Shown here piece by piece: positions 18,728-28,102 of a DNA stretch of 64,000 nt; the stretch's first letter is position 1; each line of letters starts with the position of its first letter. The position numbers and the translations under genes are program-made. The notes beneath the pieces are model-generated. The model was not told the origin of the DNA and made no database searches. It saw nothing but the letters and a program-made list of their open reading frames with translations. This DNA is from Bacteroidales bacterium (GTDB lineage Bacteria; Bacteroidota; Bacteroidia; Bacteroidales; Marinifilaceae), in assembly GCA_015061245.1 (NCBI GenBank), contig SUWY01000005.1:42003-106002 (forward strand), read 5' to 3'.

Positions 18728-19738
18728 ATGAAAGTTGCTATTGTTGGCGCAAGCGGCGCCGTAGGACAAGAGTTTTTAAGAGTGTTGGATCAGCACAACT
18801 TCCCAATGGATGAGTTGGTACTATTCGGATCTAAGAGAAGTGCCGGTTCTACCTACACCTTCAAGGGGAAAGAGATTGTTGTGAAGGAGTTGCAACACAA
18901 CGACGATTTCAAAGATATTGATATTGCATTCGTATCTGCCGGAGCAGGCACCTCAAAAGAGTATGCCGAGACCATTACAAAATATGGTACTGTAATGATT
19001 GATAACTCAAGCGCATTCCGCATGGACGAGGATGTTCCATTGGTAGTTCCCGAGGTAAATGCCGAAGATGCCTTGGTTCGCCCTCGCGGAATCATTGCCA
19101 ACCCAAACTGTACAACAATACAGATGGTTGTCGCTTTGAAAGCAATTGAGAATCTATCACACATCAAGCAGGTACACGTATCGACATATCAATCTGCCAG
19201 CGGTGCAGGAGCAGCTGCTATGGATGAGTTGGTTCACCAATACGAGCAGTTGATCAAGGGCGAGGAGCCTACAGTTAACAAGTTCGCATACCAACTTGCA
19301 TACAACGTAATCCCCCATGTAGATGTATTTCAGGAGAATGGCTACACAAAAGAGGAGATGAAGATGTATAACGAGACACGTAAAATTATGCACTCGGACA
19401 TTAAGGTTAGTGCAACCTGTGTTCGCGTACCCGTAATGCGTGCTCACAGCGAGAGCATCTGGCTTGAAACAGAGCGTCCTTTGACCATTGAGGAGGTTCG
19501 CAACGCAATTGCCACAGGCGAAGGTTTGGTATTGATGGATACTCCCGAGAACAAAGAGTACCCTATGCCACTATTCATTGCCGAGAAGGAGCCTGTATAT
19601 GTAGGCCGCATCCGTAAAGATTTGTGCAACGAAAATGGAATTACATTCTGGACCGTTGCAGACCAAATCAAAAAGGGAGCTGCCCTTAATGCAGTTCAGA
19701 TTGCCGAGTACCTAATCAAGGTTGGCAATGTAAAATAA
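18728..19738 (+). CDS. asd: Aspartate-semialdehyde dehydrogenase
   Basis: Reduces aspartyl phosphate to the semialdehyde that leads to threonine (hence isoleucine), lysine and methionine. It has 336 residues. The nucleotide motif GASGAVG is at 7-13, and the catalytic cysteine is C128 in [10 protein letters not shown]. The later substrate-binding [12 protein letters not shown] stretch contains the conserved Arg and His. It is the last gene of the operon and is followed by a clear terminator. Placing asd under the ilv attenuator would tie the aspartate branch to branched-chain supply. Confidence 0.95.
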   Translation: MKVAIVGASGAVGQEFLRVLDQHNFPMDELVLFGSKRSAGSTYTFKGKEIVVKELQHNDDFKDIDIAFVSAGAGTSKEYAETITKYGTVMIDNSSAFRMDEDVPLVVPEVNAEDALVRPRGIIANPNCTTIQMVVALKAIENLSHIKQVHVSTYQSASGAGAAAMDELVHQYEQLIKGEEPTVNKFAYQLAYNVIPHVDVFQENGYTKEEMKMYNETRKIMHSDIKVSATCVRVPVMRAHSESIWLETERPLTIEEVRNAIATGEGLVLMDTPENKEYPMPLFIAEKEPVYVGRIRKDLCNENGITFWTVADQIKKGAALNAVQIAEYLIKVGNVK

Positions 19739-19763
19739 GATTGCAAATTTTGCATCATACTTC

Positions 19764-19792
19764 AGGGCTGCGCAAATTGCACAGCCCTTTTT
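19764..19792 (+). terminator. Terminator of the ilv-leu-asd operon
   Basis: AGGGCTG (19764-19770) pairs with CAGCCCT (19782-19788); inside, GC and GC can pair again around an A+T loop. TTTTT follows. It stands 25 bases after the asd stop. Confidence 0.85.
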
Positions 19793-19843
19793 ATATCTAA
19801 TATCCCCTTTTATCCCTTTACAACAAATTTTAACTAAAATTGC

Positions 19844-19874
19844 TTTGAATTACAATATTGACTCGTTATCTTTG
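19844..19874 (+). promoter_or_regulatory. Promoter of the macroglobulin-like gene
   Basis: TTTG at 19844-19847, a 19-base spacer, then TATCTTTG at 19867-19874. This is one of the best matches in the window to the Bacteroidota promoter TTTG-N19-TAnnTTTG. Confidence 0.75.
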
Positions 19875-19900
19875 GGAACAAACATTAATTATTGGACTTT

Positions 19901-22651
19901 ATGGATATATTTTTCAGAGCAATATTTATATTTGTTGCAATAATTGGAGCGACACAAATATCCTTAGCACAAAAGATCCGCACAAAAGGAAGCGCTGAGA
20001 TTCCCTCAACCTCGGTAATCGATACAACCCCTTTCAATCAACGCTTGATTAACGAGATGTTCGACTATATGTACTCCACCCGTGAGGAGAAACTATACCT
20101 CCATACCGACAAAGAGAGTTGCCAACCAACCGACACCATATGGTTCCGTGGGTACCTAATATCGGCTGCAACCAACAAACTTGCAGACTATAGCCGCTAT
20201 ATTTATGTTGAACTCACCGATAAAAACAACCGCGTATATTGGCGTGAAAAGGTCGCCCGCAACGAAACAGATTCAACCTTCTCGGGCTACTTCCCCATTC
20301 ATGACAATATAACTCAAGGAGAATATTTTCTACGTGCATATACATATTGGCAACAGAACCAGAACGATCGACTTGTATACCGCAAAAGAATCAGAATAGT
20401 CAACCCATTTGACCACCAAGTAGAGTGCAAAATGGAGATTGACTCGTCGGGAAATGGGAAACGCACATTAATCGTGAGTTTTGTGAACTATTTGGGAGAA
20501 AAGTACGATAATGTTCCATTCCACTATGTTATCCCCGGCGAAACACCCGAGAACACTCTGATGAACAGCTCAACCGGACTGAATGGAGTTGCAAAGATTG
20601 AGATTAAGAAATCTGAATCAGACCATATCTGGATCAAATTTACCGATCAGGCCAAATGGGATTTTGAAACCTACACTCGAATCCCTGGGAGCAAATTATC
20701 ATACGATGTTCAACTATTCCCCGAGGGGGGTGATTTAATTCCAAACACAACCCAAAAAATTGGATATAAGAGTGTCGGAACCGATGGTTTGGGAATTGCC
20801 ATAAAGGGACATATTCAAGACCGGGATGGAAACATTATTACCAAAATAGAGAGTAATCACCTCGGAATGGGCCACTTTGTTATCAATACAGCAAATGCAG
20901 AAAGCTACACATTAATTGTTGAAAATAGCGAAGGGAACCAAAAGAGTTTCCCACTACCAAAAGCAAACAGCAAAGCATTTGCTATTGCATTGAGTAACAA
21001 CGGTGCAAACATTACATACAATATTCTTGGTAGCGAGGACTATAGCAACATGTCACTCTACATCCATAACCGAGGAATTCCATTGGGAGTAATCAATGCA
21101 AAACAGAATATCGGCAAAGTATTGGAGTTGGGTTCAGCACCCGAGGGAGTTATTCACTTTGTTTTGATAGACACATTGGGAAAGATTCATAGCGAAAGAG
21201 TTTGGTTTAATCGCAGAATGGAGAGGAATTCAATTGTAATAGAGACTCCTGATAAAAGAGTCAACCCTCGCGAAGATGCCAACATTACCCTCAATCTAAC
21301 CTCGCCCACAATGGAGAGTATTCATGGAAATTTCTCTATCTCAGTAATTAACAACGGGCAGAGCGAAGTTGATATGTTCAGTGGCGGTATTGAGAGTTAC
21401 ACTCTAATGACCAGCGATTTAACCGGATACATTGAACAAGCAGGCTACTATTTTGAGAAGTACGATCAAGAGCACATTGAAGCACTTGATAACCTTATGC
21501 TTACTCAGGGATGGAGCCGTTTCAACATTGAGGAGATTCTTGCCCATGCAAAACTACCAGAACCTAAATATTTTGTGGAGCGAGGTCAATATCTTAGCGG
21601 ATACGTTAAGAACTTTTTAGGCAAGGACTCAAAGGGAGCAACCATTCGTATATTTGGAAACAACGGAATAATGGCACAATGCTTTACCAATGAGAAAGGT
21701 AGATTTGTTAACGAAGATATTTGGTTCGACGAGGGCACTCGTTTCACTGTTCAAGCAATCAGTGCAAAAGGTAAAAAGAGCATCGAGCTGCTCCTTGACG
21801 AGCAACAATTTGAAAAACCAACATTTGTTATGCCGGCAATGCTTGCAAAACTATACAATGACAAAGAGTTTTACCGTAGATATGGAAAAGATTATATCTT
21901 TGCAGATAACGGAGATAAACTATCAACATTGGGAATTGTAAATGTAAGCACAGAGACAGTAAAAGAGACATCATATCAATCAGCAAATGCTCTTCGTGCA
22001 CGTCGTGAAGAGGAGAAGAAGTATCACGACGACGAGCGCAATTTGTTTATGTTGGGCATGACCGATGTTAGAGGATTTGGTCATACCCGCTCTGCCGCAG
22101 CCGAAATCTATATTGCGGGCGAGGATGCCAAGAATTATAAGAAACCTGAAATGCGATACGACCGAGCGAAGAGCAAAATTCAGAAATCGGAGGCGCCCGC
22201 CACTGTTGAGACAAAATTTGCCGGCTATTCTGCCGAGAACTACACCTCTCCTCTATCGGGAATGAACAGATCTGTTAACAGCCAACTATCTTACATGGGA
22301 GGAGGCTCATTTGTCACAGAGTCTCATAGTATACCTATTACCGGCATAGCAATTGCCGAGAGCGTTGATATTGATTTTAATGTCCAGACAATAGTACCAT
22401 TGGCACCTCAGAAGAGTGGCAAGCAGTTTTATAAACCAAGCTACAATGTTTTCAACGAAGCACTTAAAGAGGTTATCGACGAGAAGATTACACGCTATTG
22501 GAATCCTGCGGTAAAGATTAGTTCTAACACTCCGTATACATTCAGCTTCCCCACTGCCGGTGGCGATGGTAACCAGAGTTACACCATTACCGTTGAGGGA
22601 ATCGATACCGACGGTAATGCCATAACCGAACAACTCATTTATCGTTTATAA
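19901..22651 (+). CDS. Large secreted macroglobulin (MG2)-like protein
   Basis: A 916-residue exported protein starting MDIFFRAIF with a signal peptide ending near SLAQK. I chose the ATG at 19901; a TTG at 19892 would add three residues. After the signal it has EEKLYLHTDKESC..TDTIWFRGYL, the hallmark of the MG2 (alpha-2-macroglobulin-like) domain found in large Bacteroidota surface proteins. About residues 560-620 look like a carboxypeptidase-regulatory beta-sandwich (SGYVKNFLGKDSKGATIRIF). The C-terminus (ITRYWNPAVKISSN..YTFSFPT) resembles the end of MG2/TonB-plug proteins. I cannot find the TonB plug itself between these parts. The function is unknown; a role at the outer membrane is likely. 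It is monocistronic. Confidence 0.75.
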   Translation: MDIFFRAIFIFVAIIGATQISLAQKIRTKGSAEIPSTSVIDTTPFNQRLINEMFDYMYSTREEKLYLHTDKESCQPTDTIWFRGYLISAATNKLADYSRYIYVELTDKNNRVYWREKVARNETDSTFSGYFPIHDNITQGEYFLRAYTYWQQNQNDRLVYRKRIRIVNPFDHQVECKMEIDSSGNGKRTLIVSFVNYLGEKYDNVPFHYVIPGETPENTLMNSSTGLNGVAKIEIKKSESDHIWIKFTDQAKWDFETYTRIPGSKLSYDVQLFPEGGDLIPNTTQKIGYKSVGTDGLGIAIKGHIQDRDGNIITKIESNHLGMGHFVINTANAESYTLIVENSEGNQKSFPLPKANSKAFAIALSNNGANITYNILGSEDYSNMSLYIHNRGIPLGVINAKQNIGKVLELGSAPEGVIHFVLIDTLGKIHSERVWFNRRMERNSIVIETPDKRVNPREDANITLNLTSPTMESIHGNFSISVINNGQSEVDMFSGGIESYTLMTSDLTGYIEQAGYYFEKYDQEHIEALDNLMLTQGWSRFNIEEILAHAKLPEPKYFVERGQYLSGYVKNFLGKDSKGATIRIFGNNGIMAQCFTNEKGRFVNEDIWFDEGTRFTVQAISAKGKKSIELLLDEQQFEKPTFVMPAMLAKLYNDKEFYRRYGKDYIFADNGDKLSTLGIVNVSTETVKETSYQSANALRARREEEKKYHDDERNLFMLGMTDVRGFGHTRSAAAEIYIAGEDAKNYKKPEMRYDRAKSKIQKSEAPATVETKFAGYSAENYTSPLSGMNRSVNSQLSYMGGGSFVTESHSIPITGIAIAESVDIDFNVQTIVPLAPQKSGKQFYKPSYNVFNEALKEVIDEKITRYWNPAVKISSNTPYTFSFPTAGGDGNQSYTITVEGIDTDGNAITEQLIYRL

Positions 22652-22655
22652 AAAC

Positions 22656-22685
22656 TAACGGGACCCTCGCATGAAGGTCCCGTTA
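22656..22685 (-). terminator. Terminator shared by the convergent pgk and MG2-like genes
   Basis: TAACGGGACC (22656-22665) pairs with GGTCCCGTTA (22676-22685), ten perfect pairs with a 10-base loop. On the minus strand AGTTTTTATAAA follows, so it best serves pgk. It may also stop the plus-strand transcript. Confidence 0.8.
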
Positions 22686-22706
22686 AATTTATAGGTAGTT
22701 TTATAA

Positions 22707-23960
22707 TTACTCTCCCTTGATTGCAGCAACACCTGGAAGAACTTTACCCTCGATAGCCTCAAGCAAAGCACCACCACCTGTTGAAATGTATGACACCTGA
22801 TCAGCCATTCCGAACTTGTTGATACAAGCAACAGAGTCACCTCCACCAATCAATGAGAATGCACCCTCGGCAGTTGCCTTACCGATAGCCTCAGCAATTG
22901 CACGAGAACCAGCAGTGAAGTTATCAAACTCGAATACTCCGGCAGGACCATTCCAAAGAATTGTCTTAGCACCCTCGATAGCTGCAGCAAACAACTTCTG
23001 AGTCTCAGGACCTGCATCCAAGCCCTCCCAACCCTCTGGGATAGCCATAGCAGAAACAACCTGAGTATTTGCATCATTACTGAAATCATCAGCAGCAACA
23101 CAGTCAACTCCCAAAACCAAGTTTACACCCTTAGCCTTAGCCTGCTCCATGATATTCAAAGCCAACTCCAACTTGTCATCCTCAACAATTGAATTACCAA
23201 TCTGACCACCCTGAGCCTTAGCAAATGTATAGGTCATTCCACCACAAAGAATCAAGTTATCAACCTTATCCATCAAGTTCTCGATAATTCCAATCTTTGT
23301 TGAAACCTTAGAACCTCCCATGATAGCTGTAAATGGACGCTTGATATCTTTCAAGATGTTATCAACTGCCTGAACCTCTTTCTCCATCAAGTAACCCAAC
23401 ATCTTGCTATCCTCGTTGAAATAGTCAGCAATAACAGCAGTTGAAGCGTGACGACGGTGAGCAGTTCCAAAAGCATCGTTAATGTAGCAGTCAGCGTATG
23501 AAGCCAAAGTTTTAGCAAACTCTTTTTGAGACTCCTTCATTGCCTTCTTAGCATCAGCGTATGCAGGATCCTCTTTATCAATACCTACAGGTTTTCCCTC
23601 CTCCTCTGGATAGAAACGAAGGTTCTCTAACAACAACACCTCACCTGGTTGCAAAGCAGCAGCCGCATCAGCAGCCTTAGCACAATCAGGAGCGAACTGA
23701 ACGGTAACGCCCAATTTCTCAGAAACAGCCTCAACAATCTGGCTCAACGAGAACTTAGCATTCACCTTTCCTTTTGGCTTACCCATGTGTGACATGATAA
23801 TCAAAGCACCACCATCAGCCAAAACTTTCTTCAATGTAGGAAGAGCTCCGCGAATACGAGTATCATCGGTAATCTTTCCCTCCTCATTCAAAGGCACGTT
23901 GAAATCAACGCGAACAATTGCCTTTTTACCGGCAAAGTTGTAATTGTCAATAGTTTGCAT
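22707..23960 (-). CDS. pgk: Phosphoglycerate kinase
   Basis: Glycolytic enzyme transferring phosphate from 1,3-bisphosphoglycerate to ADP. It has 417 residues from the ATG at 23960 ([20 protein letters not shown]). The signature RVDFNVPLN is near residues 17-25. The substrate-binding HMGKPKGK, the hinge GGSKVSTKI and the nucleotide-binding [13 protein letters not shown] are all present. An in-frame ATG at 24005 adds hydrophobic residues foreign to the family. The gene is monocistronic, divergent from tadA and ends in a strong terminator. Confidence 0.96.
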   Translation of the reverse strand: MQTIDNYNFAGKKAIVRVDFNVPLNEEGKITDDTRIRGALPTLKKVLADGGALIIMSHMGKPKGKVNAKFSLSQIVEAVSEKLGVTVQFAPDCAKAADAAAALQPGEVLLLENLRFYPEEEGKPVGIDKEDPAYADAKKAMKESQKEFAKTLASYADCYINDAFGTAHRRHASTAVIADYFNEDSKMLGYLMEKEVQAVDNILKDIKRPFTAIMGGSKVSTKIGIIENLMDKVDNLILCGGMTYTFAKAQGGQIGNSIVEDDKLELALNIMEQAKAKGVNLVLGVDCVAADDFSNDANTQVVSAMAIPEGWEGLDAGPETQKLFAAAIEGAKTILWNGPAGVFEFDNFTAGSRAIAEAIGKATAEGAFSLIGGGDSVACINKFGMADQVSYISTGGGALLEAIEGKVLPGVAAIKGE

Positions 23961-24034
23961 TTTCGTATAATTAAAAATTAATAATAATCTTTTGAAAAAT
24001 TTCAAAGGTTAAAGTTAAAAAGAATTTCTTTAGT

Positions 24035-24067
24035 TTTCAAGAATTTAAAAGAAAATAGCTAAACTTG
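24035..24067 (+). promoter_or_regulatory. Promoter of tadA, abutting the start codon
   Basis: TAAACTTG at 24060-24067 matches the -7 box in seven of eight positions. TTTC at 24035-24038 is a weak -33 element. The ATG follows the -7 box after only four bases, implying a leaderless or nearly leaderless mRNA. Confidence 0.5.
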
Positions 24068-24071
24068 CATC

Positions 24072-24515
24072 ATGAAGATAGAGCAGCAAGATATTGAGTT
24101 TATGAAAAAAGCCTTGGGCGAGGCCAAAATTGCAGAGCAAGAGGGAGAGATTCCTGTTGGTGCAATCATTACTTGTCAGGGCAAAATTGTTGCACGCGCA
24201 CACAACCAAACTGAACGCCTCAACGATGTTACCGCACACGCAGAGATTCTTGCAATCACTGCTGCATGCAACAAATTGGGCGGAAAATATCTAACCGATT
24301 GTACAATTTATGTTACTATGGAGCCATGCGTTATGTGCGCAGGAGCACTGGCATGGGCACAGATTGGGCGAATTGTTTATGGTGCATCGGATCCTAAACG
24401 TGGTTTTGCCCGAATCTCCACCCCAATCCTGCACCCAAGAACTCAAGTCATTTCAGGCATACTGTCAGACGAATGCAGCCTAATTGTCAAAGACTTCTTC
24501 ACCCACAAACGCTAA
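24072..24515 (+). CDS. tadA: tRNA-specific adenosine deaminase
   Basis: Converts A34 to inosine in the anticodon of tRNA-Arg(ACG), allowing it to read several CGN codons. It has 147 residues. The zinc/catalytic motif HAE is at 56-58 (TAHAEILAI), and the zinc cysteines are C86 and C89 in EPCVMCAGAL. The C-terminal FTHKR ends in a basic tail used for RNA contact in the family. Free-standing and divergent from pgk. Confidence 0.93.
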   Translation: MKIEQQDIEFMKKALGEAKIAEQEGEIPVGAIITCQGKIVARAHNQTERLNDVTAHAEILAITAACNKLGGKYLTDCTIYVTMEPCVMCAGALAWAQIGRIVYGASDPKRGFARISTPILHPRTQVISGILSDECSLIVKDFFTHKR

Positions 24516-24524
24516 TTATTTGTT

Positions 24525-24567
24525 GTCTACCAACCCCACAAACTCCTAACTGTTCACTCCTAACTGT
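24525..24567. repeat. Dispersed intergenic repeat at the aroA 3' end
   Basis: GTCTACCAACCCC (24525-24537) is followed by almost two units of ACTCCTAACTGTTC (24542-24555, and 24556-24567 partial). The 14-base unit occurs again at 34185-34220, and the TACCAACCCC part at 33992-34117. The unit runs into aroA and supplies its last codons and stop. Confidence 0.8.
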
Positions 24568-25784
24568 CCTACAACTTGCCAATAGGTAGGGAACGACTTT
24601 GAAACCACCTCGCAATCAGCAATAACAACCCCTTTACGAATAATTGCAGCAGGCGCAAACGCCATTGCCATTCGGTGATCCCTGTATGTAGCTATTATAA
24701 CACTCTCCGAACTTGGCACCACTTCTCCATCCCAATAGAGTAACGAATCTCCCTCCGACTTAACCACATAACCAAGCTTTAACAACTCATTTTGCAAAGC
24801 AGCTATTCTATCGGTCTCTTTTATACGCAGAGTTTCAACTCCTGTAAAGCTAAATTTTACCCCCTTCAAACAACAGGTCACAACAAAGGTCTGTACCAGA
24901 TCCGGCATCAAAGCAAAATTGTATTGCAATGGCTGATTATCTAAAAGTGATTTTTCTGAATCATTACCACATATCTCAACACCGGAAGGAGTAAAATTAC
25001 ACTTCACTCCCAACTCTCTCCACAGCTCAACCTGACCGGAATCGCCCTGGAGCGAATTCTCAAGAAGATCCGGAACAACTACTTTCATACCGGGACAAAG
25101 CGAGACTATCTGAAATATATACGATGCTGCACTCCAATCCGCCTCAACTCTATATTGTACAGGAGAGTAACCAGTAGGCTCTATTGATATCACATTACTA
25201 CCCTGCCACTCCACCTGAGCTCCAAAGGTTCGCATGACTGAGGCTGTCATATCGATATAAGGTCTCGATGCTATATACCCCTCCAGAGTTAATTTCAATC
25301 CCTGTCGCATATTGGGAGCTATCATCATCAAAGCCGAAATATATTGACTGCTAACCGACGCAGGAACCGTAATTGCTCCTCCGTTCAAATTGCACCCCTT
25401 TATCTTTAATGGAGGGTACCCCTCTTTTTTTTCATACTCAATTGTAGCTCCCAAATCTCGAAGAGCACTGACCAATACCCCTATAGGACGCTCCTCCATT
25501 CGAGAAGAACCGGAAATTCTCCACTCCCCGGAACGCTGAGCCAAATAGGCTGTCAGAAATCGCATTGCCGTTCCTGCATGACCTATGTTAAAATCAGAAC
25601 CATCTGACTCCAAGGCAGCTATCATTGCATCGGTATCATCGCATTTGGCTGGGTTTAGTATAGGTGCAGATGCTCCCGACAATGCGTTTATTATCAGCAC
25701 TCTGTTTGAGATGCTCTTCGATGCCGGAAGCTCTATAACACACTCACTTCCAACACCTTTATATGTTAAACTTATATCGCTCAT
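24546..25784 (-). CDS. aroA: 3-Phosphoshikimate 1-carboxyvinyltransferase (EPSP synthase)
   Basis: Sixth step of the shikimate pathway: joins PEP to shikimate 3-phosphate. It has 412 residues. Motifs seen: LPASKSISNRVLIINAL near the N-terminus, GHAGTAMRFLTAYL, the GDSGQVELWRELG stretch, LRIKETDRI and the C-terminal YRDHRMAMAFAP. The last residues, QLGVNS, and the stop codon are encoded by a dispersed 14-bp repeat and so are probably an acquired tail. It starts one base after the aroB stop, so aroB-aroA form an operon. Confidence 0.94.
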   Translation of the reverse strand: MSDISLTYKGVGSECVIELPASKSISNRVLIINALSGASAPILNPAKCDDTDAMIAALESDGSDFNIGHAGTAMRFLTAYLAQRSGEWRISGSSRMEERPIGVLVSALRDLGATIEYEKKEGYPPLKIKGCNLNGGAITVPASVSSQYISALMMIAPNMRQGLKLTLEGYIASRPYIDMTASVMRTFGAQVEWQGSNVISIEPTGYSPVQYRVEADWSAASYIFQIVSLCPGMKVVVPDLLENSLQGDSGQVELWRELGVKCNFTPSGVEICGNDSEKSLLDNQPLQYNFALMPDLVQTFVVTCCLKGVKFSFTGVETLRIKETDRIAALQNELLKLGYVVKSEGDSLLYWDGEVVPSSESVIIATYRDHRMAMAFAPAAIIRKGVVIADCEVVSKSFPTYWQVVGQLGVNS

Positions 25785-25785
25785 A

Positions 25786-26817
25786 CTACACTCTTTTTAA
25801 AACCTGCAATATCTCCTCTTTGGTACAGTGCGAGTTTATCATAAACTCTCCCGGCTCGTGCATAAGGGTAAAATTAACCCCATTACCATCATTCTTCTTA
25901 TCGTGTAACATAAGTGCATACAGCTCCTCTGCTGATGGATTTGCAGGATACGATGGGTATATTGATTTTATATAAGTTATAATGGTATCGGCAAGTTCTC
26001 TATTAAATCCACACTTCATTACCGACATCTCTATTGCGCCTATCAATCCATACGCCACCGAGTGTCCATGATACCACCCAACTCCGGCCTCAATAGCATA
26101 ACTCTCATAAGCGTGACCGAATGTATGCCCCAAGTTTAATGCCTTACGAACTCCCTTCTCGGTTGGGTCCTCGTCCACAACTCTCTCTTTGACAGCAACC
26201 GACTCACGCAATATTTGTAAAAATTCGCCACTTGCCACACTCTCCAAATCAACTTGCATTATCTTGTCAAGAGACTCATAACTACATAGCAGCGCATGCT
26301 TTATCATCTCTGCATATCCGCTTATAATCTCGGATTTGGGCAAGGTTGCAAGGAAACTGTTATCAATAATAACCAGCTCGGGAATAGAGAATACCCCTAT
26401 CTCATTCTTGAAACCCATAAAATTGACTCCGGTCTTACCGCCAACCGAGGCATCAACCTGAGACAAAAGTGTTGTTGGAATATTGACACAGCGCACTCCA
26501 CGCTTGAAACAGGCAGCAGCAAAACCACCCAAATCGGTAACAACACCTCCACCAAGGTTTATTACTACCGAATCTCGACGGGCTCCACCCAGCTCCAACT
26601 GTTCCCACACATGATATACAGTTTCCAGACTCTTTGAGCCCTCGCCCGTTCCAATTTCAATTATATTTTGAGGTAAAATCTCTACCCCCTGCAAAAGGGG
26701 CAAACAATTTTCTCTACTATTTTTATCAACAACCAGAAAACGCATTGGCACTGCCACCGAACAAAGGTGCATATTCAGCTCACAAGCCACCTGATTTGTA
26801 AAAAGAATCCTACCCAT
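25786..26817 (-). CDS. aroB: 3-Dehydroquinate synthase
   Basis: Second step of the shikimate pathway: cyclises DAHP with catalytic NAD+. It has 343 residues. The NAD-binding GGGVVTDLGGFAAACFKRGV, the adjacent IPTTLLSQVDASVGGKTGVN and the metal-ligand segment LNLGHTFGHAYE are all present. It is the first gene of the aroB-aroA operon and divergent from dprA, with promoters that overlap in a 90-base gap. Confidence 0.95.
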   Translation of the reverse strand: MGRILFTNQVACELNMHLCSVAVPMRFLVVDKNSRENCLPLLQGVEILPQNIIEIGTGEGSKSLETVYHVWEQLELGGARRDSVVINLGGGVVTDLGGFAAACFKRGVRCVNIPTTLLSQVDASVGGKTGVNFMGFKNEIGVFSIPELVIIDNSFLATLPKSEIISGYAEMIKHALLCSYESLDKIMQVDLESVASGEFLQILRESVAVKERVVDEDPTEKGVRKALNLGHTFGHAYESYAIEAGVGWYHGHSVAYGLIGAIEMSVMKCGFNRELADTIITYIKSIYPSYPANPSAEELYALMLHDKKNDGNGVNFTLMHEPGEFMINSHCTKEEILQVLKRV

Positions 26818-26845
26818 AAAAGATGTTTTTTCAATTTTATTGAGA

Positions 26846-26853
26846 CAAAGTTA
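26846..26853 (-). promoter_or_regulatory. -7 box of the aroB-aroA promoter
   Basis: TAACTTTG on the minus strand is a perfect TAnnTTTG. An ATTG lies about 18 bases upstream. It predicts a 5' leader of about 20 bases before the aroB ATG at 26817. Confidence 0.6.
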
Positions 26854-26874
26854 TCTATTTTCAAACAAAAACAA

Positions 26875-26882
26875 TAGCTTTG
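26875..26882 (+). promoter_or_regulatory. -7 box of the dprA promoter
   Basis: TAGCTTTG matches TAnnTTTG, 25 bases before the dprA ATG. No good -33 element is visible. It is interleaved with the divergent aroB promoter. Confidence 0.5.
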
Positions 26883-26907
26883 CGGTGATTTTTACCTTAT
26901 ATAAATT

Positions 26908-28020
26908 ATGTTGCATCACTATATTTGCAGAATAGCAGTAAACCTAATGCCTAAACTCAACAGAGTATCAATGCTACCTCTATGGGCAAGGGTTGGTGGA
27001 TTTGAAAATTTAGAGTTACTCCCGGAAGAGGAGTGGAGTGAATTGTGTTTAGAGTTTGGGGTTCATCCGCAATATGCCGATCGTAAAGGCGCCATTCAAA
27101 GGGCAATGGGCGAGGCCTCGCTTATGGAGAGGTACGGAATATCCTTACTCTCGTACGATGAGTATAACTATCCGGAACAGTTGTTGGAGTGTCCCGATGC
27201 TCCACTGGTCCTATATTATAAAGGTACTATATTTCCCGAAAGAAATATACTTGCAGTTGTGGGGACCCGCTCCGCCTCGCGTAACTGCAAAGAGATTATC
27301 AACCAAATCATAGGTAACATTTCAAATTGCGTAGAGCCTCCTATTATTCTAAGTGGCCTGGCCCATGGAATTGACATTTGTGCACAACGCGCAGCAATAG
27401 ATAACAACCTTCCAACTTACGCAGTCGTTGCGCACGGCTTAGGAATGATATACCCTGCAGCAAACAGAGAGATTGCAAATCAGATTGTAATGCAAAAAAG
27501 AGGGGCAATATTCTCTGAATATCCAAGCAACCATCAACCACAAAAGCACCTGTTTCTTGAAAGAAACAGAATTATAGCCGGGATGGCCAATTGGCTTTTG
27601 GTTGGGGAGTCAGGATTAAAGGGAGGTTCAATGGTGACAGCAAAGATTGCATTCTCGTACGGTAGGGAGATAATGGCAATTCCCGGCTCTCCACTAGATC
27701 CTTATGCTCAAGGGTGCAATCAACTTATAAAGCACAATATGGCTGCACTTGTTGAAAACGGCAATGACGTTATTGAAAACATAGGTCTTGAACAAAAAAT
27801 AGGGAAGATTCAAGATAGAAGAGTAAAGCAAATTGAACTTACTATAGATGAACAATTGATTATTGATACCCTTAATCGCCAAAGGGAGGCTTTGAATATT
27901 AATGAAATTTCAAGAATTACACGTATTGCAACAGACAGATTATCCCTAATTCTGCTTAATTTGGAGATGAATTCGCTTATTTATGCACTTCCGGGTGAAA
28001 ATTATAGAATTTGCAAATAA
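26908..28020 (+). CDS. dprA: DNA-processing protein DprA
   Basis: Loads RecA onto incoming single-stranded DNA during natural transformation in species where it has been studied. It has 370 residues. An N-terminal helical region (1-75) precedes the Rossmann-like core with VVGTRSASRNCKE, SGLAHGIDICAQRAAI, the NRIIAGMANWLLVGES stretch and GSMVTAKIA. A C-terminal winged-helix domain (about 295-370) completes the usual architecture. Transformation is not established for most Bacteroidota carrying this gene, so its role here is inferred. It is not followed by a close gene. Confidence 0.93.
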   Translation: MLHHYICRIAVNLMPKLNRVSMLPLWARVGGFENLELLPEEEWSELCLEFGVHPQYADRKGAIQRAMGEASLMERYGISLLSYDEYNYPEQLLECPDAPLVLYYKGTIFPERNILAVVGTRSASRNCKEIINQIIGNISNCVEPPIILSGLAHGIDICAQRAAIDNNLPTYAVVAHGLGMIYPAANREIANQIVMQKRGAIFSEYPSNHQPQKHLFLERNRIIAGMANWLLVGESGLKGGSMVTAKIAFSYGREIMAIPGSPLDPYAQGCNQLIKHNMAALVENGNDVIENIGLEQKIGKIQDRRVKQIELTIDEQLIIDTLNRQREALNINEISRITRIATDRLSLILLNLEMNSLIYALPGENYRICK

Positions 28021-28035
28021 ATAAAAGAATTTTAG

Positions 28036-28065
28036 TTGCTTTGCAAAAAAGATTGGTTAACTTTG
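28036..28065 (+). promoter_or_regulatory. Promoter of gdhA
   Basis: TTG at 28036-28038, a 19-base spacer, then TAACTTTG at 28058-28065. It supports the ATG at 28103 over an in-frame ATG at 28067, which would lie before the transcript start. Confidence 0.65.
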
Positions 28066-28102
28066 AATGCTTTTATACACATTAGCATACACAATAAAAG
28101 AT

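Noticed and set aside
22307..22633. 108-codon minus-strand ORF inside the MG2-like gene
   Set aside because: A shadow of the coding strand with no start context and no family signal.
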